From: Owenia fusiformis
Taxonomy: Eukaryota > Annelida > Polychaeta > Sabellida > Oweniidae
Length of the DNA stretch: 64,000 nucleotides
Direction of reading: 5' to 3'
Assembly: GCA_903813345.2 (NCBI GenBank)
Contig: CAIIXF020000006.1
Location: forward strand, 24,867,936-24,931,935
Shown here: one piece after another, positions 1 through 12,400 of the stretch
Layout: the number at the start of each line of letters is the position of its first letter
How positions within the stretch are numbered: the first letter of the stretch is position 1
Made by a program: the position numbers and the translations under genes
Notes under the pieces: model-generated
Told to the model about the DNA's origin: nothing
What the model saw: the letters and a program-made list of their open reading frames with translations, nothing else
The model's database searches: none

Positions 1-213
1 TCATTGATTGGACATCACATAAGTATTAAACCTCCTTTATATTATTGTTATATTATTTAGTTTTCAAAATATAAATATATTGTTATCATATTTTAATTGC
101 TGTTTTTACTTTCTGTTATTTTCGAACGTAACAGAACCGCAATCAGAACCGAACCGAACTGTGAAATACAATCACCGAACCGAACCGTGAAATTTCAAAC
201 CGTGTGACCCCTA
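1..213. mobile_element. Right end of a hAT-like DNA transposon (cut by the window edge)
   Basis: The stretch at about 130-213 is built from repeated aaccga/gaaccg motifs and finishes with accgtgtgacccctag. That is the reverse complement of the CTAGGGGTCACACGG type of terminus seen in many non-autonomous hAT elements with subterminal repeats. The other terminus would lie left of the window, so neither length nor target duplication can be checked. It lies downstream of exon 13 of the Munc18 gene, presumably in an intron. No coding sequence is visible. Confidence 0.4.
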
Positions 214-403
214 GTTTTTGGACACATGTTTTTGTTTGCCTTTTTGTTAATTTAAACACAGGTCCTTTGAAAGATCGTTGATTAAGTATGGACTTTGTGG
301 TAATGCCCAATTGAAGGTCAACTATAAAAATGTGTTATCTTCCGAGAAAAAGTTAAGCTGTAATACATTATTTTATTTAACATTCACAAAGGCTCCAACT
401 TAC

Positions 404-3400
404 TTCCATCAGATCTTTAATGTAAGGAGTCCACCTGGACATTTGGTATGTTTGTTCACTGATGCGTTCCCTCCTGTTAAATGCCTGGTATGGTTGTTGG
501 CCTCTGCGTCTACCACCCTGAAACACAATAAGGTTAGTATCAGTAGTATGTTATTTGAAACAGAGAATTCAATCCTGCCACGACTTGGGCCTGATGTAAA
601 AAAGTGACATAAAAGAAAAACGTCAATTCTTGTATGTGAGAATAAAAAATCAATATTTAGTATTTCATGTTCATGCTCTCATGTTAAAGCATCTTAACAA
701 CATATTGCTGTCTAATTTGAATTTCTATTTTCTCAATATTCCTGACTATCAGAACTGGCAGATAATATAGTGGTTTTGTACAGAATCGGTAAGTCAACAA
801 ATACAGTGGGGACAAAATTCAAACATTTTACAGCATCATTAAAATGTACAATTCAACTGCATCATCACTATATGGGTCCATCTAAGGGAAGCATTCAAAT
901 ACCATGGTGGTGACATAAACACTGAACAAACCACATTTATAGATAGTAAGATAAACAGAGAGTTAATGTTAAGACAAACTTACATCAGAAATGATTGGTA
1001 CTCCCAAGTTTTGTAAGTTGGTTAAAATACACTTCTCTTCTGGGGGAATCTGGGCATGCTGCACTAACTTTGCAAGGTTCTCTTCAGATATACCTAAATG
1101 TATAATAAAAAAATACTGTAGTGGATGTATAATAAATCTGACTTAACAATATACCATATTTGAGGAAGGGGATATTTCAATGTCTGATTCAATAAATTCA
1201 CACGTAATTCAAATAATGTAATCAAAAGTGGTCTTCTTTCATTTCCCATTCTGATCACCATCCTATCTTTGCCCTTACATCACACTATCAAAATGTTTGT
1301 GAAAACAAACAAATCACTTTTAGGAAATATTCATTGAGTGCAATTAATAATTTTAGTGATTCACTGAAAGATATAGATTGGACGGGTATAATTAATGAAA
1401 AGGTTGATATAAATGTGGCTTATAATTTGTTTGCAGACAAAATTAGTAGAAAATATGATGAATATTTCCCTGTAAAAGTCAAAAATACAAAAATTTACAA
1501 GAACTCAATTAAGCCTTGGCTCTCACATGGTATACTAACATCTGTGAAACAGAAAAATAAACTTTATCGAAATACTTTGAAACACCCAACGAAACAGAAT
1601 CTAGCTGAATACAAAACTTTTCGAAACAAACTCCATAAATTAATCCGCAAAGCAGAAAGGAAATATTTTTGTGATAGATTTACTGAAACAAGCAATAATA
1701 TCAAGAGTACTTGGTCTGTTATAAATGACTTCACCGCAAAAAATGTGATTCAGTTTTTCCAGATAAATTTTATGATGGAGATGATATTTTGACTGATAGA
1801 AAAGATATTGCTAATCATTTTAACAGATTTTTTTCTAATGTTGGACCTAAATTAGCATCAAAGATAAGTTCAAAAACGTCCCCTTTTACATTTATGGAAA
1901 TCAATGAATCTTCTTTAGAACTTACTCCTGTGACTAAGAATGAAATCGAAAATTTAATGTCAGTTTTAAAAGATTGCTCACCAGGCCTAGATGAATTCAA
2001 ACCAATAGTAGTTAAACATGCAAGAAATAACTTACTTTTACCATTTGTTCATATAGCAAACTTGTCTATCCATACAGGGGTTTTTCCCACTAAGTTGAAA
2101 ACAGCCAAAGTTATCCCACTTTTTAAAAAAGGAAATACTTCAAAATTTTCAAACTATAGACCTATATCTCTACTTAGTGTCTTTTCTAAACTCTTAGAAC
2201 AGATCATGAAAAATAGATTAATAACATTTATTGAAACATACAAACTTTTATTCAAAAATCAGTTTGGTTTTAGAAAACATTATTCAACTTATATGGCAAT
2301 CCTCTCCTTCTTGGAAGAAGTGAGGATATCTCTAGATAAAAGCTCAACTCATGCTATTGGAATATTTTTAGATTTATCCAAAGCCTTCGATACAGTAAAC
2401 CATGAAATTCTTCTAAAAAAACTTGAAAATTTTGGAATTCGCAATGTCGCAAAAAATTGGTTTGAAAGCTATTTATCTGATAGGAAAATCATTACTTCTT
2501 TTAACAACACTCTATCTGAAGAAAATATTATCACTTGTGGTGTACCTCAAGGGTCTGTTTTAGGCCCCATCTTATTCATTCTCTATATAAATGATTTACA
2601 TAAGGTTTCAAATATTCTTAAATTTACTATTTTCGCAGATGATACAAATATCTTATGTTCAAACAAAGACCTTCATGATCTATACAGAAATGTAAATCTA
2701 GAAATGGAAAAGACATTAGAATGGTTCAAATCAAATAAACTTTCTTTGAATATAGACAAGACAAATTATATGCTATTTACAAGATCAAAGTTAAATATTG
2801 ATGAAAATCAAGATTTTAATATAAAAATAGGGGGTAATATTCTTGAAAGAGTAATGCATACAAATTTTCTGGGAGTAACAATTGATTGTAAATTAAAATG
2901 GAATGAGCACATAAATAAGGTTATACATAAAATATCTAAAATTATTGGTATTCTGGGAAAGATTAAATATAAATTGAATACAAAAACCATGATTACCATT
3001 TATAATTCACTTATATTATCACAATTGAACTATTGCAACATCATATGGGGTAATGCATGTAAAACCTTTTTGAATAAATTGCTTTTGTTACAAAAACGTG
3101 CAGTGAGAATAATCACAAATTCTGACTTTTTAGCACATAGCCCACCTCTTTTTAAACAACTCAATTTTCTAGATATTTTTGACATACATAAGCTTGAAGT
3201 TGCAAAATTTCTTTATCAATACACAACAAAACCCGATGGCTTTCCTTTTGACATATTTGAAAATTATTTTACTCCAAATTTGATATTTCACGAACATGAG
3301 ACAAGATTCCAAAATTGTCTTCACATGAAAAAATTTAGAACAATTATAGGTCAAAACTCAATAAAATATTCAGGTGCTCAGCTTTGGAATAATCTGCCAA

Positions 3401-6400
3401 CTTGTTTGAAAACATTACCTTCCATTAACTGTTTTAAAAAGAATTTTAAAATTCATATGACATCAACCTATGATGAACTGAATTACTGACAAACATATAT
3501 GTAGATTTTATATATTAGTGTGGGAGCAAAAGTCCAAATAAGAGGTTCCGTGTCCTTTTTAGAGGCGAGCTAAGCGACATATGTTTTCATGAACTATACG
3601 TGATACTGATCAAGAAAAATGATGTTGGCAATTCTGAATCCGCGACGGCGTTGCTATGGTAACCAAGTAAATATGCCACGCCCACTTTTAGGGGCTCTTT
3701 TCAGTGTATGGCCCCTATCTCTGTCATTATTGCTCAGATTTAGATGAAATTCACAGCAAATGGAAGGTAATGGATAACGCAATCAGGAAATATTAGATTG
3801 GCAATTCTGAATCCGATATGGCGTTGCTATGGTAACAAAGTAAATATCCCACACCCACTTTTAGGGGCTCTTTTCAGTGTTTGGTCCCTATCTTCGTCAA
3901 TATTGCTCAGATTTAGGTGAAATTTGTACCAAATGAAAGATAATGGAAAGAGCAATCAAATAGTTTATAAAATATGCAAATAAGGTGATTTGCATATTAA
4001 TTATGACGTCATAACCATTTGTTCTTGCACATTTAATTTTAATCATGATGTATAAATCTGGGAAATTATTGTCATTAAAATGGTCAGTAATGCTTTATTT
4101 TCGTTGAGTTTATTAGATTATGTCATTCATACATGTATGGTCATAAAAAATTGAAAAATGTTGTGAAAATATCCAATTCAAGTTGTTGCTATGGTAATGG
4201 TATGTTGCAAAACTATCTGCTGTAAAAATAATTCTTTGGGAAATGTTACATTTTGACCAGTTGACTGACATGTATTCCTTCGAAAATTTGATGGCAGAGA
4301 ATATCCTAATAACGATAGAAACTTATCTAATTTAAATTGTGTTATATTATGATGTCACAATGGCAATTAATCAGGGGCGCAGCCAGCTTTCAATCAGGGG
4401 CGCAGCCAGCTTTCAATCAGAGTGGGAGGGGGGTGCGATCTCGGCATAAGCAACCCAAAAAATGTTTATTTTGTCTTAAATTTTACAAAAATTCCTTCAA
4501 AATTGAGCTAGAAGCTTCAAGTCAAAAGCATTTTAAATCTCTTCTACCCTCTAATGGTTCTATTTTTATTGGTTAATGGGAGGGGGTGGGGGTGCCCCCA
4601 TCACACCCCCTGGCTATGCCTATGTTTGCTATGGTATTCAGGTGAATATGCCGTCCCCAATTTCAGGTCTTTTCCAAAGTTTTGATTCTATCAGTTGTCA
4701 TGATGATAGCTCTGGTGTATATGAAATTTTCATCAAATGGAAACTAAAGAATCAGACAATGCATGGGGAATTGACAGACTTGAATGTAGATTGACAGACT
4801 GGCATACCTGTTATGGTATGACTATCATAGCTGTTTTCGTGATTATTTTCTTGAAATAAGGTAAAATTGCTCAAGATGATTCCAAAAAGGTACCTTTGGT
4901 CCATTGACATTCACCATAAAAGTAGGTCAAAGCTGAAAACTATGATTGATTTTCATTCTATTTCTTTACATGTATAAAGTATGATCAAGAAATATTATGG
5001 GCAATTCTGAATCTGCGATGCCGTTGCTATGGTAACTAAGTAAATATGCCATGCCCATTTTTAGGGGCTCTTTACAGTGTTTGGCCCCCATCTCCACCAT
5101 TATTGCTCAGTTTTTGATGAAATTCAGACCAAATTGAAGGTAATAGATAATCCAATCAGGAGATATTAAGTTGACAATTCTGAATCAACAATGGCGTTGC
5201 TATGGTAACAAAGTGAATATGCCCCATCCACTTTTAGGGGCTCTTTTCAGTTTTTTGCTCTTATCTTCTTCATTATTGCTCAGATTTAGATGAAATTTGC
5301 ACCAAATTAAAGGTAATAGATAGAGTAATCAGACAGTTAGTAAACTTTGCAAATAGGATGATTTGCACATTGATTATGATGTCATAACTGTTTGTTCTTG
5401 CATATTTTATCTTAATCATGATGTTCTAATCTGTGAAATTATTGTCTTTAAAATAGTCAGTAATGCTTCTAACTCGTTAATTAATTTCTTTCTTTTAGTT
5501 GAGTTTATAATTTTATTTCATTCATACTTGCATGGTCATAAAAACTGAATAAATCTAAAAATATAATGAAAATCTCCAATTTATGCCGTTGCTATGGTTA
5601 CAGCACGTAGCAAAACTATCTGATGTAAAAAGAATTCTTTAGGAAATTTTACATTTTGATGAGTTGACTGACACATGTATTCTTTTTAAAATATGATGAC
5701 AGAAAATAATCTTGTAACTATAAAAAATTATTTACTTTGGATTGTGTTATATTATGATGCCATTATGGCAATTATTAATCAGGGGTGCAGCCAGCATTCA
5801 GTTTGGAGAGGGGGGGATTGCAATTGAAGCATAAGCAACCCAAAAATGTTTTTAAGATTTGTTTTGAATTTTACAAAAACTGATGCAACTTCCTTCAAAA
5901 CTGATCTAGAATCTTCAAGTCAAAATGATTTTAAAGCTCTCCTTCTATTTAATGGTTATATTTTTTGGTTCATAGGGGCGCACCCATCGCACCCCCTGGC
6001 AATGCCTGTTAATCCAATATGATGTTGCTATGGTAACTAGGTGAATATGCCATCCCCGCTGTTCAGGGCTTTTCCAAAGTTTTGCTTCTATCTTTGTCAT
6101 GATTACAGCTTGAGCGTATATGAAATATTCACCAAACTGAAGCTAAAGATTCAGACAATGCATGGATTATGTCAATTGACTGACTGGCATACCCATTGTC
6201 GCATTAATAGCTGCTAATGGTTTTGAAATCCGAAAAATATGTTCAATGTCAATTTACATAAAAAATAATATCATTTTATGGTATAGGTCAATTCTTTAGC
6301 CTATTTCATCTTTTAGGTCATGTAGACATAACTGTACCAATTTTGAACCGAATGGTCGGATGTCGGATTTCAAAACCAACAGCATATCTGAAATCAGGGG

Positions 6401-9400
6401 CTTCCATACTTCATACTTGTAAAGAAATGGAATCAATCATAGTTTTCAGCTTTGGCCTCATTTTATGGTGAATGTCAAAGGACAAGGTTCTAATTTGGAA
6501 CCATTTTGAGCAATTTTGCCTTATTTCAAGAGATAATCACAAAAAGCAGCTATGATACCATAACAGGTACTGTACTCCTGGTATTTTTCGCCTGCTATTT
6601 AGTTTCGTGCTTGGTAAAATCGCAAAAAATAAGCTTAGCGAAATTGTCAATTAAATCCCAGGGATTTGTGAAATTTATTATTACATTTCGTGTTTTGTAA
6701 AATGTTTTTCAAGTGTTTTTAGGCGATTAATGGAATAGTTAGTAGCAATGTCTATTACAGTGGAATCATTTTGAGCAATTTTACTTTATTTCAAGAAAAT
6801 AATCACAAAAAGGAGCTATGATAACCTAACAGGTACTTAGTATGTCAGTCAGCCAATCTACATTATTCATGTATTGTCTGATTCACCTAGCATATTCACC
6901 TAATGGTTACCATAGCAACATCATATTGGATTAACATAGGGAGTGCTTAGAGGAATGGGGGTGCGCTGGGTTCACTCACCCCCTAATAACCAATAAAAAT
7001 AGAACCATTAGATAAAAGAAGACTTTTAACTTGAAGCTTTTTGCTAAATTTTGAAGGAAGTTGCATCAATCTTTGTAATATTCAAAACCTATCTTATAAA
7101 TACTTTTGGGTTGCCTGTGCCACGATCGCAGGCCCCCATCTGACCGAAAGCTGGCTGCGCTCCTTATTAAAAATTGCCATTAGGACACCATAATATAACA
7201 CAATCCAAATTTGATAACTATGGTTATTAGATTATTTTCTGTCACCAAATTTTAAAAAGAATACATGTCAGTCAACTGGTCAAAATGTAACATTTCCTAA
7301 AGAATTCTAGTTTACAGCAGATAGTTTTGTTACATGCTGTCACCAAAGCAACAGTGTGAATTGGACACTTTCATTATATTTATTCAATTTTTATGATCAT
7401 ACATGTATGAATGAAATAAACTAATAAAGTCAACTAAAAGAAATAAACTAAACTAATTAAAAGCATTATACTGACCATTTTAAAGACAATGATTTCCCAG
7501 ATTTATACATTATGATTAAAATTAAATATGCAAGAACAAACAGTTATGACGTCATAGTTGAAAGGCAAATCTCCATATTTGCACATTTTAAAAATTGTTT
7601 GATTGCTCTTTCTATTACCTTTAATTTGGTGCAAATTTCATCTAAATCTGAGCAATAATGACAAAGTAAGGGGTCAAACACTGAAAATAGCTCCGAAAAG
7701 TGGGTGTGGCATATTTACTTTGTTACCATAGCAACGCCATATCGGATTCAGAATTGCCAACTCAATATTTCTTGATTGCGTTATCCATTACCTTCCATTT
7801 GGTGTGAATTTCATCTAAATCTGAGCAATAATGGCAGAGATAGGGGCCATACACTGAAAAGAGACCCTAAAAGTGGGCGTGGCATATTTACTTGGTTACC
7901 ATAGCAACCCCGTCGCGGACTCAGAATTGCCAACATCATTTTTCTTGGTAAGTATCACGTATAGTTCATGAAAACATATGTCGCTTAGCTCGCCTCTAAA
8001 AAGGAAACGGAATGACCTTTGCTCCCATACTATATTGTTATCAATTTTATTCTCATTTAACTGAGTAAATATATTTAAATTGTTCTTTTTTTCTCATTTC
8101 CATTTGACTCAGGTTAATATTTAAATGTTTTCACGCTGATACACTTACTAAAAGTGTCAAGTGTTATTATGTATTTGATTTTAATTTTAGAGTATAAATA
8201 TTTTTAATAAAAAAAAAAAAAAAAAAAAAAAATCAACAATAAACAATAGATTCAAACAGGTATCTTCAAGCAATGTTTACACTATTTTTGTCTTTTTATG
8301 AAACAGGACACTTTATACAATTACAAATTTTAATGAAAAAGTAAACTTATCTATTTGTCTATTGGGCTCTCGAATCAGAAATAGCAAGCAATCTTTCTTT
8401 TTTAATAAAACCTTTGAATTAAAATAAGATCTAATTATAAAAGATACCAGATGACAATAAGGCACAGAACCACTTACCTCCTTTGTGAATGATATACAGT
8501 AGAATGATTCTTATTTTGTCATACGCAGAGACATTTTGATCTAGAAGTATTGGTACAATGTTCCTCATGTGGTCTTTAATTCTCTCTCCCTCTCCATCAA
8601 CACCCATAGCCAAGTCCTACAATTTCATTTACAGTTTATTTGATAAACCATCACCCAATCATTATTATTTATTTTTTTAATCATTTTATTTAACCTAGAA
8701 GGTAACAGTTAACAAGTACCATTATAACCCTCTAGGGTTCTACAATAAATACGTTACAATAGCATGTAAACTTAAATAAAAAATCATCCAATCCAATCAT
8801 TATTGTCTGCTTAACATATATGCAATACAATTCAAACAGTTGACATAAAAACTATATAAAAACATTTTGTACAAAGTAGAAAGTTCAATTATCAGTGAAA
8901 TATTCTAATACATTAGTTTTGTTTTGCATAATCTTGTTTGTTCATTTCCGATCAAATATTACAATTTTCTAGCCTCGAGTACCCTAGTACATGGAAAATA
9001 CCAAAATTTTCCTTTTTTCTCGCATCCCTACCTCCTATGCATTTGTAAACATACTTCAAAATATAACTACAAAATATTACCTGTTCAACTTTACATAGTT
9101 TGTCGACGTGTCCCTGGTAGCATCTCATGGCATCCTCAGCCAAGTGTAAGTGGGTGGCGTACTTGCTCAGTTCTTTCTGGTACTGGGGCATCTTCTTCAA
9201 CATAGACGATAGGTCCCTCATACTGGTTTGTGTCTTATCTCCTGCTGACTTCATCCGCTTCTCTGTCGCAAACTCCTTCAGTTTTCTTGTGACATTCCTG
9301 GTGGTAAATGTAAGATTCTATAATAGTTACTGATGGAAAAGTTGATTCACATATTTGATTTCAATCTATTAGCAATCAACTCATATTTACAATTATTGTT

Positions 9401-12400
9401 TGTAATTGTGTTTTATGTATATCATATTTTTGTAAAAAGATTTTACCCTCGTGCACTTACTGTGATACATTTGCGATGTGACCATGTCGTAAATCTGTCC
9501 ACAATTCATCATTTTCATCTAGGAGAACTTCTTTCTCTATCACATCATTTCCCATTTGATTCTCATATCTGCAAGTATAACACATGGTATCAAATGACAT
9601 CTATTTCTAATATCTGCAAGTATAACACATGTAATCAGATGACATCTATTTCTCATATCTGCAAGTATAACACATGTTATCAGATGACATCTATTTCTAA
9701 TATCTGCAAGTATAACACATGTTATCAGATGACATCTATTTCTCATATCTGCAAGTATAACACATGTTATCAGATGACATCTATTTCTAATATCTGCAAG
9801 TATAACACATGTAATCAGATGACATCTATTTCTAATATCTTCAAGTATAACACATGTAATCAGATGACATCTATTTGTCTTATCTGAGAGTAGAATACAT
9901 GGTATAATATGACATGAATCACCTAGACAACAAAACCTCAACTTCCAGTCATAGTGGCAATTAGGGGTGAGACGATTCGGAAAAATCCGATTCGAGTCGA
10001 ATCCGATTCGAGTCAGAAAATGACGATTCGAGTTTCGAATCCGTTTCAAATCGCGAAAGTGCGAACAACATCGCTTTTGACCGTTCGTATTTTCAATGCA
10101 TCAATGGTGGAAAGCCGGAAATATAAACAAACACAATTCGTCGTAAGTTTATTCTGATTTTATTACATATATTCTTTCATTTATGTGTACATACAATATA
10201 ATAATTTAATACAAGCATATCCAAGTCATTGAAACTTATATATTCAACGCAATATCAAGTAAAAACATGCATATTGACAGTATTTTTCTGAATTTTTTTA
10301 TTTTTTCGAATTTTTTTCTCAACTCGAAAATGATTCGATTCATCAACTTCGACTCGATTCGACTCGACTCGAAGCCCCAAACCCGCGAGTCCTCGACTCA
10401 TCGGGTTGTCGTCTCACCCCAAATGGCAATACATAAATATAAAAAAAGAAATTCGTTCTTTGCTTACTTGTTTTTCAACCATTTTTTCACGATCCATACA
10501 ATTAATAAATATTATGTTATTTGTTCGTCCAATTATAATTTCATGCTCTGAATGACTTCATGTATTGATAAACCCCTGTGTCACTGTTCATCGACTTGTG
10601 CTTTCCTCCAATGAACTTTATCAAAATAGTTATGCATGTACAATGTAATATGAGATGGCCTACCTGTACACATCATTCTCTATGGGTAGTAGATCGTAGA
10701 CCATGGCTTGAAACGTCAGTTCATGAAGTAGGGCAGATATGGGATCAAACCCTCTGTCCAGTATGACCAGCTGGGACCTGTCTCGTCCGGGACCCTGAAT
10801 AAACATACATATTTATAAAATGCGATGAAAATAAATTAAGGATACTTAGAACATGAGGAAAATCTGTGCAAAGTATATGTAACAGGTACTGTAGCTAGGA
10901 TATATTTTTGGAATAAATCAGATTTACTGTAATCTCTTCCTTTGGAATCTCATATTGTTTTATTTTCATTGTAAGAAAGAAAATGTGGTGAGTAGCAGAA
11001 AGACAAGTATTCAATTATCACATAGTTTGAAAACTATCAGGATGCATGATTCTATATATATATCTTTTATCGACTCTTGTCCAACTGTCTTTTATTTTCA
11101 TCAGATTGAAGAATTCGACAAGCAGGACATGTGGTGAACTATCAACCAATAAACTCCTCTTTCTTTGATGATGAAAATGGACATCAAAATTGTCAATAGA
11201 TTGCATTAAAAACACAGTAGTTTTATGGTGTAAAATGTAAGCTCATTGCATTGATAAATAACAAAAAACACTTGAAACTGAATCATCTTTTGAGGTCATA
11301 ATCACACCTTTGTACCAATATAGAGGTCTACAGTGAGATTTTGGTATTTCTAATAAAAAATGGAAAAGTCTCATAATCGTAAAAGCCAAACTTTACCAAC
11401 AAAATCGTGACCAATATATGGGATTCATTATGTGACTGGTCTTTAATGAATAGGTCTGTATATAGAGTTATGGGAGAAGAGGAAAGTTAAATGGTACATA
11501 GTAATACCTGTATAAGTGGAATGCCTTCTGCCTCAAAATAATGCTCCACTTGGGAGGTGTTCAAAATGCTAAGTTTCGTTTTACATTTAAGTAAAGGCTG
11601 GGAGTATTCCAGTGAGGCCTCTATCAATGACATGCCCCCGTACGTGGTATTCCACGACATATGCAGTACCATTTTGTCCAGGATGACATAAAGTTTTCAG
11701 AAACCAATTTTGATATTTTCAAATATAGCTTAGATTCCAGATAATTAGCGTTAAAGTTACATAATCCATTGTTTTTGTATGTTATGAGAAACTGGACTTC
11801 GAAAAGAGTTTCAGTGTTCCGCTTAAAAAGACATTCCACTTAAAAGGTTTCACTGTATGTGTTCTATGCACTACCTGTCCCATAGTGTGATCATCTGCCT
11901 TGTATGCATCCAGCTTTTGCTGAACCAACTGTGCAAACTCTGCATTTCTAGGCCAATCACTGCAATAGGGGGAATGTAAGCAAGTCAGTCAACGCCACCA
12001 AAGTAAAATACTAGAGGTTTAAATTGAGGGATGTTAAACAGATTTTAAGTCAAAGTGGTCACGGTGTTTTTCAAAGAAATTTTCCTCCAAGTGGTTGCAA
12101 AATTCTTATTCTCACGATTCTGAACAATTTTTCATGATTTTTCTCATTTTCAAGTTGATGAGAATGTGTTTTCAAATAAACTTTGGCTCACTTTTCAAAT
12201 CTCAGTTTGGTAAAGCGCCTACTTGTTTGAATCCTGGGAGATCACTGGGTTACAATGCTCCCCCTGTGAGTATGATCTCACTCGGTACAACTTATAAATA
12301 TCTATTATCTGATTTATGTAGCATATTAGGCAGCTATATAATATGAGAACATGTCAGTTTAGAGATATTTACAAGCAATACTTATAAAGAGGGTTTATTT

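Larger units (their letters stand above)
1143..8232 (+). mobile_element. 5'-truncated LINE (CR1/L2/Jockey-type), interrupted in its 3'UTR
   Basis: The recognizable sequence starts with the end of an APE endonuclease (Ser-Asp-His-His-Pro-Ile-Phe codons from 1250), runs into the linker ORF from 1334 and then a reverse transcriptase to the stop at 3489. It lies in Munc18 intron 11, opposite to the gene. The 3'UTR resumes at about 8028 after a nested foldback element, with a 24-base A tail (8209-8232) preceded by AATAAA-like sequence. The body is therefore 5'-truncated, as is usual for target-primed insertion. The left boundary is uncertain by about 100 bp, and I could not identify a target duplication. 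Confidence 0.8.

Noticed and set aside
278-607. 109-codon plus-strand ORF
   Set aside because: It overlaps, on the opposite strand, Munc18 exon 13 (404-517), whose codons and splice sites are convincing. The plus-strand peptide has no family resemblance.
9333-9887. 184-codon plus-strand ORF with [14 protein letters not shown] repeats
   Set aside because: Translation of the same minisatellite on the other strand; it also overlaps Munc18 exon 9.
9540-10049. 169-codon minus-strand ORF with repeated [14 protein letters not shown] units
   Set aside because: It is a read-through of the 45-bp minisatellite (unit divisible by three) and of the hAT-like element, not a protein gene.
11440-11860. Possible pogo-like MITE with cattccactt-like inverted parts
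   Set aside because: Only weak inverted similarity and no clear ends or target duplication. Not listed as a feature.
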